NCBI RefSeq assembly: GCF_004054105.1
Contig: NZ_SBLC01000014.1
Coordinates: 1 to 64,000, forward strand
Source of the DNA: Falsigemmobacter intermedius
GTDB lineage: Bacteria > Pseudomonadota > Alphaproteobacteria > Rhodobacterales > Rhodobacteraceae
DNA length: 64,000 bases
Reading direction: 5' to 3'
Position 1 is the first letter of the stretch. Each line of letters starts with the position of its first letter. Made by a program: the position numbers and the translations under genes. Positions 10,074-18,097 of the stretch are shown here, piece by piece. Under the pieces are notes generated by a model. That model was not told the DNA's origin. It searched no databases and saw nothing but the letters and a program-made list of their open reading frames with translations.

Positions 10074-10531
10074 TGCCCGTCCTCTTTTTTATCGCCGCCG
10101 ACAAATTTCATCAAAAGCGAGATCAGCCCCACCGAGCCCTGGGTATCCTCGACCTCAGCGCCTGGCGGCAGCACCTCCAGCGAACCGCCGGGCGAAATCT
10201 CAACAAAATTGCCGCCCAACAGACCCTCGGAGGAAATCATGACGATGCTGTCCTCCGGGATCTCGACACCCTCGCGCACGGTAAACCGCGCCTCTGCCAT
10301 GAAGCTCTGCGGATCGAGCGAGGTCGACGTCACCGTGCCGACTTTCACCCCGGCGATGCGCACATCCGTCCCGGCGCGCACACCTTCGATCGAGCGAAAC
10401 TGCGCCCGCAACTCATAGGCGCCCCCCGAGGGACCAAGGCCAGTCACCTGGGCTGCGTAAATCAGAAACCCGGCTGCGATCGCGAGCACTGCTGCTCCGA
10501 CCGCAACCTCTGCCTTGCTGCCCTCGCTCAT
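10070..10531 (-). CDS. mlaD: Lipid asymmetry transport substrate-binding protein MlaD
   Basis: MlaD is the inner-membrane-anchored MCE protein of the Mla phospholipid transport system. The 153-residue product has one N-terminal transmembrane anchor ([19 protein letters not shown]), then the MCE domain with the typical [29 protein letters not shown] and [17 protein letters not shown] segments. It lacks its usual ABC partners (mlaE, mlaF) here, so they must be encoded elsewhere. It overlaps both neighbours by 4 nt, between the NDUFA12 homologue and DUF2155. Confidence 0.93.
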   Translation of the reverse strand: MSEGSKAEVAVGAAVLAIAAGFLIYAAQVTGLGPSGGAYELRAQFRSIEGVRAGTDVRIAGVKVGTVTSTSLDPQSFMAEARFTVREGVEIPEDSIVMISSEGLLGGNFVEISPGGSLEVLPPGAEVEDTQGSVGLISLLMKFVGGDKKEDGQ

Positions 10532-10905
10532 TCGGGCTGCCAGGCCTCATAATCGCGGCGCTGCACCGGGGCTGCGCGCATCAGCGAACCCGCCGGGGCA
10601 TAGGCAGCCGCCGTTCCCGTGGGGTTCTCCATATGCGGCTTCTCCCACGGCTTATGCGTAAGCGGCGCTTTTGTCGGCGGCTCCGCAAAGGTGTGGTGCA
10701 GCCAGCCATGCCAGTCGCTCGGCACCCGGCTTGCCTGCATCTCCCCGTTAAAGATGACCCAGCGGCGCTTGCCGTCTTTCGACTGATAATAGGTATTGCC
10801 CTGCGGGTCTTCGCCGACCTTCACACCGTGACGCCAGGTGTGGAAACGGGTGTTCAGCGTCTGGCCATTCCACCAGGTCGCAAAACTGAGGAGAAAATTC
10901 TTCAT
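10528..10905 (-). CDS. NADH:ubiquinone oxidoreductase subunit NDUFA12 homologue
   Basis: This is the homologue of mitochondrial complex I accessory subunit B17.2, present in many alphaproteobacteria and found in Paracoccus complex I. The 125-residue product has the family landmarks [45 protein letters not shown] and WHGWLHHTF. The proline-rich C-terminus ([14 protein letters not shown]) is also characteristic. It opens a three-gene unit with mlaD and DUF2155 joined by 4-nt overlaps. The main nuo operon is not in the window. Confidence 0.95.
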   Translation of the reverse strand: MKNFLLSFATWWNGQTLNTRFHTWRHGVKVGEDPQGNTYYQSKDGKRRWVIFNGEMQASRVPSDWHGWLHHTFAEPPTKAPLTHKPWEKPHMENPTGTAAAYAPAGSLMRAAPVQRRDYEAWQPE

Positions 10906-10973
10906 GGCGACTCCACGCGTTCAGTTGGCCCGGTTATAAAAAAACCACCGCCCCGGGTCCAGAGGGCCTGCGC

Positions 10974-11354
10974 TTATTCGCCACAGACCGCGGTCACTTC
11001 GATTTCAATTTTCATCGCATCTTCCATAAGACGCGCCTCGATCATAGTCGCCGCGGGCCGCGCCCGGGCAAAAGCCGCGCTCAGCTGCGGCCAGCATTTC
11101 GGAAAATCGCGCCGGTCCGGCAAAATATACCGAACCCGCACCACCTGATCGAGCGAAGAGCCCGCCTCCTCCAGCACCTTCGCAATCGTGGCCAGCGTAT
11201 TGGCACATTGCGCTTCCACATCCCCGGGCAGCGTCATGCTGGCATAATCATAGCCCGTGGTGCCTGAAACATAGACCAGACCGCCCTGCACAACCGCCCG
11301 GCTGTAGCCGATCTGCGCCTCAAACACCGATCCTGAAGAGATCCGCCGCATCAT
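10974..11354 (-). CDS. RidA family protein
   Basis: RidA/YjgF proteins hydrolyse reactive enamine/imine intermediates or have related roles. The 126-residue product contains the fold's core segments VYVSGTTGYDYA, QCANTLATIAKVLEEAGSSLDQVVRV and PAATMIEARLM. The arginine-containing active-site segment is changed from the canonical form: the R of the typical PxRxxV motif is not obvious, so it may belong to a subfamily other than RidA proper. The ATG at 11354 follows an AAAGGCGGCGGG ribosome-binding site; a start at 11411 would run through a repeat element and is rejected. Confidence 0.85.
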   Translation of the reverse strand: MMRRISSGSVFEAQIGYSRAVVQGGLVYVSGTTGYDYASMTLPGDVEAQCANTLATIAKVLEEAGSSLDQVVRVRYILPDRRDFPKCWPQLSAAFARARPAATMIEARLMEDAMKIEIEVTAVCGE

Positions 11355-11383
11355 CCCGCCGCCTTTGATTTTGGCTTTTTCCA

Positions 11384-11425
11384 AATACTCTGCGGGGGTC
11401 CGGGGGCGCAAAGCCCCCGGCCTCT
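11384..11425. repeat. Interspersed GC-rich hairpin repeat, copy 2
   Basis: Read on the minus strand this is GAGGCCGGGGGC, a short loop, GCCCCCGG, ACCCCCG, then AGAGTATTT, the same unit as at 7428-7467 with a 5-nt instead of a 3-nt loop and a two-base difference before AGTATTT. It lies between clpX and the RidA gene. Confidence 0.75.
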
Positions 11426-11429
11426 CGCC

Positions 11430-11460
11430 AAAAGGAAAGGGCGGGAGTTTCCTCCCGCCC
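11430..11460 (-). terminator. Rho-independent terminator after clpX
   Basis: GGGCGGGAG (11439-11447) pairs with CTCCCGCCC (11452-11460) around a 4-nt loop. Read on the minus strand the stem is followed by a T-rich tract (TTTCCTTTT). It begins 11 nt after the clpX stop. Confidence 0.8.
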
Positions 11461-11470
11461 TCTCAAATCC

Positions 11471-12739
11471 TCAGGCGCTGGCCGCCTGTTTTTTCTTCGC
11501 CGCATCCGTATGCACCAGAAGCGGTTTTGAGGCGCCGTTCACGACCTCCTCATTGACCACCACTTCCTGCACATCTTCCATGCCCGGAAGCTCGAACATG
11601 GTATCGAGCAGGATATCTTCCATGATCGAGCGCAGGCCCCGCGCACCGGTTTTGCGTTTGATCGCCCGCTTCGCGACTGCTGAGAGCGCATCTGCCGTAA
11701 AGGTCAGCTTCACATTCTCGATCTCAAAGAGCTTCTGATACTGCTTGACCAGCGCGTTCTTCGGCTCCGACAGGATGGTCACCAGTGCCGCTTCATCCAG
11801 ATCAGCAAGGGTTGCAATCACCGGCAGACGGCCGACAAACTCCGGGATCAGGCCGAACTTCAGCAGATCTTCCGGCTCAAGCTCTTTGAACAGCTCGCCC
11901 GTGCCACGCTCATCGGGGCCTTTGACCGCCGCACCAAAACCGATTCCCTTCGCCGTGCCGCGCTGCGCGATGATCTTTTCCAGACCCGCAAAAGCGCCGC
12001 CGCAGATGAAGAGAATATTGGTGGTGTCGACCTGCAGGAATTCCTGCTGCGGATGCTTGCGCCCGCCCTGCGGCGGCACCGAGGCCACGGTGCCCTCCAT
12101 GATCTTCAGAAGCGCCTGCTGCACGCCCTCGCCCGAGACGTCCCGGGTGATCGAAGGGTTGTCCGACTTGCGGGTGATCTTATCGACCTCGTCGATATAA
12201 ACGATGCCGCGCTGCGCACGCTCTACGTTATACTCCGAGGCCTGCAGAAGCTTCAGAATGATGTTTTCAACATCTTCCCCGACATAGCCCGCTTCCGTCA
12301 GCGTGGTCGCATCGGCCATGGTGAAGGGCACATCGAGAATACGCGCCAGCGTCTGCGCCAGAAGGGTTTTGCCGGTGCCGGTCGGCCCGATCAGCAGGAT
12401 GTTCGACTTCGCAAGCTCGATGTCGCCGGCTTTGCCACCCGAATGGTTCAGACGCTTGTAGTGGTTGTGCACAGCCACGGCGAGGACGCGCTTGGCATGT
12501 TCCTGCCCCACCACATAATCGTCGAGCACCTTCGCGATCTCGCGCGGCGTCGGCACACCATCTGCGGATTTCAGCCCCGAAGACTTGGTCTCTTCGCGGA
12601 TGATATCCATGCAAAGCTCAACGCATTCATCGCAGATGAACACCGTCGGCCCGGCGATCAGCTTGCGCACCTCGTGCTGGCTCTTGCCGCAGAACGAGCA
12701 GTAGAGGGTGTTTTTGCTGTCGCCCGAATTGCTTGCCAT
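11471..12739 (-). CDS. clpX: ATP-dependent Clp protease ATP-binding subunit ClpX
   Basis: This AAA+ unfoldase delivers substrates to ClpP and in alphaproteobacteria degrades cell-cycle regulators. The 422-residue protein has the N-terminal C4 zinc-binding domain (CSFC at about 14-17 and CDEC at 36-39), Walker A GPTGTGKT at 118-125, Walker [10 protein letters not shown] near 180, the pore loop GYVGEDVE and sensor segments, and the [14 protein letters not shown]-terminal domain. clpP lies directly upstream in the same direction, 89 bp away with a hairpin between them. Confidence 0.98.
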   Translation of the reverse strand: MASNSGDSKNTLYCSFCGKSQHEVRKLIAGPTVFICDECVELCMDIIREETKSSGLKSADGVPTPREIAKVLDDYVVGQEHAKRVLAVAVHNHYKRLNHSGGKAGDIELAKSNILLIGPTGTGKTLLAQTLARILDVPFTMADATTLTEAGYVGEDVENIILKLLQASEYNVERAQRGIVYIDEVDKITRKSDNPSITRDVSGEGVQQALLKIMEGTVASVPPQGGRKHPQQEFLQVDTTNILFICGGAFAGLEKIIAQRGTAKGIGFGAAVKGPDERGTGELFKELEPEDLLKFGLIPEFVGRLPVIATLADLDEAALVTILSEPKNALVKQYQKLFEIENVKLTFTADALSAVAKRAIKRKTGARGLRSIMEDILLDTMFELPGMEDVQEVVVNEEVVNGASKPLLVHTDAAKKKQAASA

Positions 12740-12777
12740 GCGTTCCGTTCCTTTGGCCCTGCCGGGCCCTCATAAGC

Positions 12778-12801
12778 TGCTCCCGCGAGATTACGGGAGC
12801 A
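12778..12801 (-). terminator. Hairpin in the clpP-clpX gap
   Basis: TGCTCCCG (12778-12785) and CGGGAGCA (12794-12801) form a perfect 8-bp stem with an 8-nt loop. There is no T run, so it may be an attenuator, an mRNA-processing hairpin that sets the clpP:clpX ratio, or a weak terminator. Confidence 0.45.
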
Positions 12802-12828
12802 CGGAGTCTCTCTCAACCCCCGAAGGCG

Positions 12829-13461
12829 TTACTTTGCGTCCGTGTCGGCTTTGCCGCGGGTCTCAACGATCTCGTCGATCAGACCCCAGGCTTTTGCCTC
12901 TTCGGCCGACATGAAGTTGTCGCGCTCAAGGCCGGCTTCAATCACATCATAGCTGTTGCCGGTGTGTTTGACGTAAATCTCATTCAGGCGGCGCTTGAGT
13001 TTTTCGGTCTCGCGGGCGTGGATCATGATATCCGTCGCCTGGCCCTGATAGCCACCCGAGGGCTGGTGCACCATGACACGGCTGTTGGGCAGCGAGAAGC
13101 GCATGCCCGGCTCACCCGCGGTCAGCAAAAGCGAGCCCATCGAAGCCGCCTGGCCGACCACCAGGGTCGAGACCTTCGGCTTGATGTACTGCATGGTGTC
13201 ATAGATCGACAGACCCGAGGTCACGACACCGCCGGGGCTGTTGATATACATGCTGATTTCTTTATTCGGATTTTCCGCTTCCAGAAACAGCAGCTGCGCC
13301 ACGATCAGCGTCGACATGCCGTCATGCACGGGGCCCGACAGAAAGATGATCCGCTCCTTCAGCAGGCGCGAGAAGATGTCATAGGCCCGCTCACCACGGC
13401 TGGTCTGCTCAACCACCATAGGCACGAGGGTGTTCATATAGAAGTCTGCCGGATCGCGCAT
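12829..13461 (-). CDS. clpP: ATP-dependent Clp protease proteolytic subunit ClpP
   Basis: ClpP is the serine peptidase barrel that partners with ClpX or ClpA. The 210-residue product has the catalytic Ser in [13 protein letters not shown] (about residue 107), the catalytic His in [16 protein letters not shown] (about residue 132) and the oxyanion segment [11 protein letters not shown]. It begins [20 protein letters not shown], the typical alphaproteobacterial start with a very short propeptide-like N-terminus. It is transcribed ahead of clpX. Confidence 0.98.
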   Translation of the reverse strand: MRDPADFYMNTLVPMVVEQTSRGERAYDIFSRLLKERIIFLSGPVHDGMSTLIVAQLLFLEAENPNKEISMYINSPGGVVTSGLSIYDTMQYIKPKVSTLVVGQAASMGSLLLTAGEPGMRFSLPNSRVMVHQPSGGYQGQATDIMIHARETEKLKRRLNEIYVKHTGNSYDVIEAGLERDNFMSAEEAKAWGLIDEIVETRGKADTDAK

Positions 13462-13665
13462 CTTTACCCGCCTCTGATTTCATGGGCTGTGGATTACCCC
13501 TCACAGGGTTTTGCCACAGCACTCTTGTCAGAGTCTTAGTATCGCGTCCGCCCCCCCGCAAGGGGCGCAGGGAAATTGCGGGCCCCTGGCGGGGTCTTTA
13601 CACCCGGTCACTGCGGCGGGGCCGCAACAAAGCACAGGCATCACAGAGGGGTTCAATCTGCCCTC

Positions 13666-13694
13666 TTGCAGGGCCTGCCGCCCGGGCCTAGCGT
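13666..13694 (+). promoter_or_regulatory. Sigma70-like promoter of the MFS gene, predicted leaderless start
   Basis: TTGCAG (13666-13671), a 17-bp spacer, then TAGCGT (13689-13694). The ATG at 13702 lies only 7 nt beyond the -10 box and no Shine-Dalgarno sequence is present, so transcription would begin at or next to the start codon. Confidence 0.55.
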
Positions 13695-13701
13695 CCCCGT
13701 C

Positions 13702-14934
13702 ATGAGCCAGACCGCACCCCATACCCCCGCCCCCGATGACCGGCTTGCCCGGCAGAACGTCTATGTGCTGGTCGCGGCTCAGGCCGTGCTGGGTGCACAG
13801 ATGCCGATGATCTTCACCATTGCAGGTCTTGCCGGTCAGTCGCTGGCCGCCAACCCCTGCTGGGCGACGCTGCCGATTTCGGCCACGGTGATCGGCTCGA
13901 TGCTGTCAGCCACGCCCCTGTCGTCACTGATGCAAAAGCACGGTCGCCGCGCGGGCTTTGTGGCCGGGGCGATCGGGGGTATGATCGGCGCGATCCTGGG
14001 CGCAATCGCGCTTTATATCCAAAGCTTTCCGCTCTTTGTGCTCGGCGCGCTTTTCACCGGCAGCTATATGAGCGCCCAGGGCTTCTACCGCTTCGCCGCC
14101 ACCGACACCGCCTCAGAGGCCTTCCGCCCAAAGGCGATCTCCTGGGTCATGGCGGGGGGGCTGCTCTCGGCCCTTCTGGGCCCGCAGCTGGTGAAACTGA
14201 CGGCAGAGGCCTTCGTTTTCCCCTTCCTCGGCACCTATCTCGCGGTCATCGGCCTGAACCTTGTGGGCGTCTTTCTCTTTGCCGGACTGAAGATCCCCAG
14301 GCCCCCTGCCCCGGTCCCCGGCGCCTTCCAGGGACGCAGCCGGATGGAGCTTCTGAAAACCCCGGCCATCGCGGTTTCCGTGATCTGTGCCACGGTCTCT
14401 TACGCCCTGATGAACCTCATCATGACCTCCTCGCCGCTGGCGGTGGTCGGCTGCGGGTTTGAGACCTCAGATGCGGCCAATGTGGTCACCGCCCATGTGC
14501 TGGCGATGTATGCGCCCTCCTTCTTCACCGGCCATATCATCGCGCGTTTTGGCGCGACGCGGGTGGTGGGGCTGGGCCTTGTGATCCTGGCCGCCGCCGG
14601 AGCCGTGGCCATGAGCGGTGTGGAGCTGGAGAACTTCTTCCTCGCGCTGATCCTGCTGGGTCTGGGATGGAACTTCGGATTTGTCGGCGCGACGGCCATG
14701 CTGACCGCGCAGCACAGCCCGGCAGAGCGGGGCCGGATGCAGGGGCTGAACGATCTGATCGTCTTTGGCGGCGTGACCATGGCCAGCTTCTCCTCGGGCG
14801 GGCTGATGAACTGCTCCGGGGGCTCGGTTGAAGAGGGCTGGCAGGCGGTGAATATGGCCATGCTGCCCTTCCTGGTGCTGGCAGGCGGCGCGCTGATCTG
14901 GCTGATGTCTCAGCCCAAAGCCGGGACGCGCTGA
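13702..14934 (+). CDS. Major facilitator superfamily transporter
   Basis: This 410-residue integral membrane protein has about 12 hydrophobic segments. The loop after helix 2 (MQKHGRRAGFVAGA) is the degenerate MFS motif A (G-x-R-x-G), and a second loop lies mid-protein (IPRPPAPVPGAFQGRSRMELLKTP). The substrate cannot be inferred; the sequence belongs to a broad family often annotated simply as MFS transporter. The ATG at 13702 is chosen because the encoded protein starts right before the first helix; a start at 13576 would add a non-hydrophobic, unconserved tail. It is a single-gene unit next to tRNA-Gly. Confidence 0.88.
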   Translation: MSQTAPHTPAPDDRLARQNVYVLVAAQAVLGAQMPMIFTIAGLAGQSLAANPCWATLPISATVIGSMLSATPLSSLMQKHGRRAGFVAGAIGGMIGAILGAIALYIQSFPLFVLGALFTGSYMSAQGFYRFAATDTASEAFRPKAISWVMAGGLLSALLGPQLVKLTAEAFVFPFLGTYLAVIGLNLVGVFLFAGLKIPRPPAPVPGAFQGRSRMELLKTPAIAVSVICATVSYALMNLIMTSSPLAVVGCGFETSDAANVVTAHVLAMYAPSFFTGHIIARFGATRVVGLGLVILAAAGAVAMSGVELENFFLALILLGLGWNFGFVGATAMLTAQHSPAERGRMQGLNDLIVFGGVTMASFSSGGLMNCSGGSVEEGWQAVNMAMLPFLVLAGGALIWLMSQPKAGTR

Positions 14935-14993
14935 CGCGGAAAGCCCCGCCTTATCAGAGACTTCTAAATTTTCGCCCGCCGTCATTTTTTCTC

Positions 14994-15022
14994 TTGCAGA
15001 GCGCGGCGGGCGGACGTAAATA
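14994..15022 (+). promoter_or_regulatory. Promoter of tRNA-Gly
   Basis: TTGCAG (14994-14999), a 17-bp spacer, then TAAATA (15017-15022), ending 14 nt before the tRNA. The promoter overlaps a perfect 9-bp inverted repeat, CGCCCGCCG at 14973-14981 and CGGCGGGCG at 15004-15012, whose loop holds T6. That hairpin may be the MFS gene's terminator. Confidence 0.65.
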
Positions 15023-15036
15023 CCCCCTCACAGAGA

Positions 15037-15111
15037 GCGGGCGTAGCTCAGGGGTAGAGCATAACCTTGCCAAGGTTAGGGTCGGGCGTTCGAATCGCCT
15101 CGCCCGCTCCA
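15037..15111 (+). tRNA. tRNA-Gly (anticodon GCC)
   Basis: A full cloverleaf can be drawn. The acceptor GCGGGCG (15037-15043) pairs with CGCCCGC (15101-15107), followed by T and an encoded CCA. The D-arm has GCTC...GAGC, the anticodon stem is TAACC/GGTTA with loop TTGCCAA, and the T-arm contains GTTCGAATC. The anticodon is at 15069-15071. A UUCG-capped terminator follows within 5 nt. Confidence 0.97.
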
Positions 15112-15115
15112 GTTT

Positions 15116-15145
15116 AAAAAAGCCATCCTTCGGGATGGCTTTTTT
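15116..15145 (+). terminator. Rho-independent terminator of tRNA-Gly
   Basis: The stem pairs AAAAAAGCCATCC with GGATGGCTTTTTT, closed by a C(TTCG)G tetraloop and ending in T6. It is one of the strongest terminators in the window and can work in both directions. Confidence 0.93.
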
Positions 15146-15221
15146 AATTTCTGTCCGGCGTTTTACTGTTTTGAAAGACATCCGCCCCAGACTGCCCTGA
15201 TCCATCCGGAGGAGGACAGAT

Positions 15222-15524
15222 ATGGGTGTCAGCTTAAGTCTTCTCTTTGTGATGGCTCTGATCATGGCCGCGGATATGATCCCCCGTATGGAGATCATAT
15301 GCCGGCTCACCAGACCAAAAGGCGGGGCCTGTGAGACTGCAGTTTTCGCGTCTCACTGCCCCTTGGCCTGGCCATTAAAAAAGGCTGCACAGCCGCGCCT
15401 TTGGCCCGGAGCCTCTGCGCAAGCGTGCAGCCTGATCAGCATGCCCCGCTCAGCGGGCATCCTCCAGGATCATCTTCGCGGCCTTCTCGGCAATCATCAG
15501 GGTCGGCGAATTGGTATTGCCTGA
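15222..15524 (+). CDS. Doubtful small ORF with a strong ribosome-binding site
   Basis: An ATG preceded by GGAGGAGG (about 6 nt spacing) opens a 100-codon frame. Its first 20 residues are hydrophobic (MGVSLSLLFVMALIMAADMI); the rest is not protein-like. It runs through the inverted terminator of the neighbouring GMC gene and 75 nt into that gene's 3' end on the other strand. Only the start is gene-like; it may be a decayed or very short membrane peptide. The 15146-15449 gap otherwise holds an 8-bp inverted repeat (ATATGATC 15274-15281, GATCATAT 15293-15300) and the terminator of the minus-strand gene. Confidence 0.2.
   Translation: MGVSLSLLFVMALIMAADMIPRMEIICRLTRPKGGACETAVFASHCPLAWPLKKAAQPRLWPGASAQACSLISMPRSAGILQDHLRGLLGNHQGRRIGIA
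15376..15433 (-). terminator. Terminator of the GMC oxidoreductase gene
   Basis: AGGCTGCAC (15382-15390) and GTGCAGCCT (15425-15433) form a perfect 9-bp stem with a 34-nt internal region that can fold further. Read on the minus strand it is followed by T6. Confidence 0.7.
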
Positions 15525-17045
15525 GGTGATGACCGGCATCACCGAAGCATCCGCGATGCGCAGGCGGCCAAGAGCTTTCATCCGCAGGCGGGCATCGACC
15601 ACTGCGCCCTCATCCGCGCCCATGCGGCAGGTACCGGCAGGGTGGAAGATGGTGGTGCCGATATCACGCGCGGCGCGGCGCAGATCCTCTTCCGAGGTGT
15701 AATCCGGACCGGGCTTGAACTCTTCCGGGCTGTAGCGGGCGAAAGCAGGCTGTGCCGCAATCTCGCGCGTCTTCCGGATCGAGCGCGCAGCGACCTCAAG
15801 ATCGCCTTCGGTCGAAAGGTAATTCGGCCGGATCGAGGGGGCTTCACGGAAGTCAGCGGATTTGATGTGAATGCTGCCCCGGCTTTCGGGCCGCAGGTTA
15901 CAGACACTCGCCGTGATCGCCGGGAATTTATGCACCGGATCGCCGAATTTATCGAGGCTGACGGGCTGGACGTGCCATTCCAGATCCGGCGTTTCCTTCT
16001 CAGGGCCGGAGCGGGTGAAAATCCCGAGCTGGCTGGGGGCCATCGACATCGGGCCGGAGCGCCTGAACAGATATTCCGCCCCGATCATGGCCTTACCGAT
16101 AAGGCTCGAGGCTTTCTCGTTCAGCGTGCCAACGCCTTTAACCTTATAGATCAGCCGCAGTTGCAGGTGATCCTGCAGGTTCTCGCCCACGCCTGCGACC
16201 TCTGCCACCTGCTGAACACCCGCAGCAGCCAGAACATCGCCGCGCCCGACGCCCGACAGCTCAAGCAGTTGCGGGGTGCCGACGGCGCCCGCGCAAAGCA
16301 CCGTCTCGCGCCGGGCAAGGGCTGCCATCTCCTGGCCGCCGACGGTCCAGCGCACGCCCTGAACCTCGCCACCTTCAATGATCAGCCGCCCGGCCTGGGC
16401 GCCGGTCACCACCTTCAGATTGCTGCGCCCCGTCACCGGATGCAGAAACGCCTTTGACGCATTCCAGCGAATACCCCGGCGCTGATTGACCTCAAAGTAA
16501 CCGGCCCCCTCATTGGTGCCTTTGTTGAAGTCATCAGTCGCGGGAATCCCGGCCTGCAGCGCCGCATCGCGGAAGGCATCCAGCACCGGCCAGTGCAGAC
16601 GGGCCTTCTCCACCCGCCATTCACCGCCCGAGCCATGCAGATCCGTGCCGCCTTTGTAGTGATCTTCCATGCCCTTAAAGAGCGGCAGAACATCGTCCCA
16701 GCCCCAGCCGGTGCAGCCCATCTGCGCCCAGGTGTCATAATCCTGCGCCTGACCGCGCATATAGATCATGCCGTTGATCGAGGAGCAGCCGCCCAGCACC
16801 TTGCCGCGCGGATAGATCAGGCTGCGCCCGTTCAGGCCTTCTTCCGCTTCGGTCCGGAAGCGCCAGTCGGTGCGGGGATTGTCGATGCAATAAAGATAGC
16901 CGACCGGAATATGGATCCAGTGGTAATTGTCTTTACCGCCCGCCTCCAGCAGCAGCACCCGATTGCGCGGATCTGCCGAAAGGCGATTGGCCATGACGCA
17001 GCCAGCGCTGCCCGCGCCGACAATGATATAGTCGAAGGTTTCCAT
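15450..17045 (-). CDS. GMC family FAD-dependent alcohol/choline dehydrogenase-like oxidoreductase
   Basis: The product is a 531-residue flavoprotein that oxidises an alcohol or polyol, possibly choline-like. It has the FAD Rossmann motif VGAGSAGCVMANRLS near residue 10, the GMC signature around GKVLGGCSSINGMIYMRG near 85, a second signature GAVGTPQLLELSGVG and the catalytic His in FHPAGTCRMG near 460, with TNSPTLMIAEKAA at the end. It is divergent from a LysR-type regulator with a dyad site between them, so induction by that regulator is likely. BetA is the closest well-known relative, but no betaine genes are adjacent; the substrate is unassigned. Confidence 0.92.
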   Translation of the reverse strand: METFDYIIVGAGSAGCVMANRLSADPRNRVLLLEAGGKDNYHWIHIPVGYLYCIDNPRTDWRFRTEAEEGLNGRSLIYPRGKVLGGCSSINGMIYMRGQAQDYDTWAQMGCTGWGWDDVLPLFKGMEDHYKGGTDLHGSGGEWRVEKARLHWPVLDAFRDAALQAGIPATDDFNKGTNEGAGYFEVNQRRGIRWNASKAFLHPVTGRSNLKVVTGAQAGRLIIEGGEVQGVRWTVGGQEMAALARRETVLCAGAVGTPQLLELSGVGRGDVLAAAGVQQVAEVAGVGENLQDHLQLRLIYKVKGVGTLNEKASSLIGKAMIGAEYLFRRSGPMSMAPSQLGIFTRSGPEKETPDLEWHVQPVSLDKFGDPVHKFPAITASVCNLRPESRGSIHIKSADFREAPSIRPNYLSTEGDLEVAARSIRKTREIAAQPAFARYSPEEFKPGPDYTSEEDLRRAARDIGTTIFHPAGTCRMGADEGAVVDARLRMKALGRLRIADASVMPVITSGNTNSPTLMIAEKAAKMILEDAR

Positions 17046-17075
17046 GGCCTCTCCCGTCGTGCTGTTCAGATCCGT

Positions 17076-17088
17076 TCAGAATCTCTGA
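17076..17088. promoter_or_regulatory. LysR-type recognition dyad (T-N11-A)
   Basis: TCAGA-ATC-TCTGA is a perfect dyad of the T-N11-A form. It lies 31 bp upstream of the GMC oxidoreductase start, in the 158-bp gap shared with the divergent lysR-type gene. A second partial half-site GTTCAGA precedes it at 17064-17070. Confidence 0.55.
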
Positions 17089-17203
17089 TGCGGCGCTCTG
17101 ATCCCCTTCCGCAACAGAGCCGGAGTTTCCGGCGCGAAGCCCATTGGCACAAGGGGGCAGACGTGAAACTCTGCGCACAGCAACTGAACGAAAATGAACA
17201 GAC

Positions 17204-18094
17204 ATGGACCACTTCAACTGGGATGACCTGCGGTTCTTCCTTGCCCTGGCCCGCGACGGGCAGCTCAGCGGCGCGGCCCGCGCGCTTGGCACCTCTCATG
17301 TCACCGTGGCACGGCGCATCGAACGGCTGGAAGAGGGCCTTGGGCAGCGGCTTTTTGAGCGCTCGGCCAGAGGCTATGGCCTCACCACCTCAGGGCGGCG
17401 GCTGATCGCTCAGGCAGAAAAGATGGAAGAGGCCTCTGCCCTTGTCAGCCCGGAAGAATCCCGCGATCCGGGACTGTCCGGTGTGCTGCGCATGGCGGTG
17501 CCGGAAGGGTTCGGCGCCTTTTTCAGCGACCAGCTTCTCGGGCGGTTTCTGGAGCGGTTTCCGCGGCTTACCCTCGATCTCATCACCCTGACGCAGGTGT
17601 TGTCCCTCTCACGCCGCGAGGCGGATGTGACCATAACGCTCGACCCGGTGCAGCGGGGCGGCTGGCAGTCTGAGAAGCTCTGCGACTATGCGCTGGCGCT
17701 TTACGGCGCGGCAGATCTTCTGGCCGCCAAGGGTCAGCCTGAAAGCGCTGAGGCCCTGAACGACCTGCCGTTTGTCGGTTACATCGAAGAGATGCTGATC
17801 ACCCCGGCGCTGGATTACCTCGACGAATTGCGCCCCGGTCTGCGCCCGGTGTTTCGCAGTGCCAGCATCTTCAACCAGGCCATGGCCGCGCAGCGCGGTC
17901 TGGGGCTGGCAGTGCTGCCCTGTTATGTGGCGCGCGGCACGCCGGGGCTGGTGCCGGTTCTGGACGATCAGATCCGGCTCAGGCGCAGCTACTGGCTGAC
18001 TGCGCACCGCGATCACATCGGCACGCGCCGGCTGCGTGTGGTGCGCAACTGGCTGCTGAGCGAACTTGCCGCAAGCCAGCAGCAGCTGCTCTGA
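17204..18094 (+). CDS. LysR family transcriptional regulator
   Basis: The 296-residue regulator has an N-terminal winged helix-turn-helix (residues 1-65; LSGAARALGTSHVTVARRIERLEEGLGQRLFER spans the recognition helix and wing) and a C-terminal co-inducer-binding domain resembling periplasmic binding proteins. The start MDHFNWDDLRFFLALAR is a familiar LysR N-terminus. It is divergent from the GMC oxidoreductase gene, the classic layout for a LysR regulator and its target. The inducer is unknown. Confidence 0.94.
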   Translation: MDHFNWDDLRFFLALARDGQLSGAARALGTSHVTVARRIERLEEGLGQRLFERSARGYGLTTSGRRLIAQAEKMEEASALVSPEESRDPGLSGVLRMAVPEGFGAFFSDQLLGRFLERFPRLTLDLITLTQVLSLSRREADVTITLDPVQRGGWQSEKLCDYALALYGAADLLAAKGQPESAEALNDLPFVGYIEEMLITPALDYLDELRPGLRPVFRSASIFNQAMAAQRGLGLAVLPCYVARGTPGLVPVLDDQIRLRRSYWLTAHRDHIGTRRLRVVRNWLLSELAASQQQLL

Positions 18095-18097
18095 GGG

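Noticed and set aside
15037-15449. An integrative element at tRNA-Gly
   Set aside because: No integrase, no repeated tRNA 3' end and no cargo; the following gap holds only terminators and a doubtful ORF.
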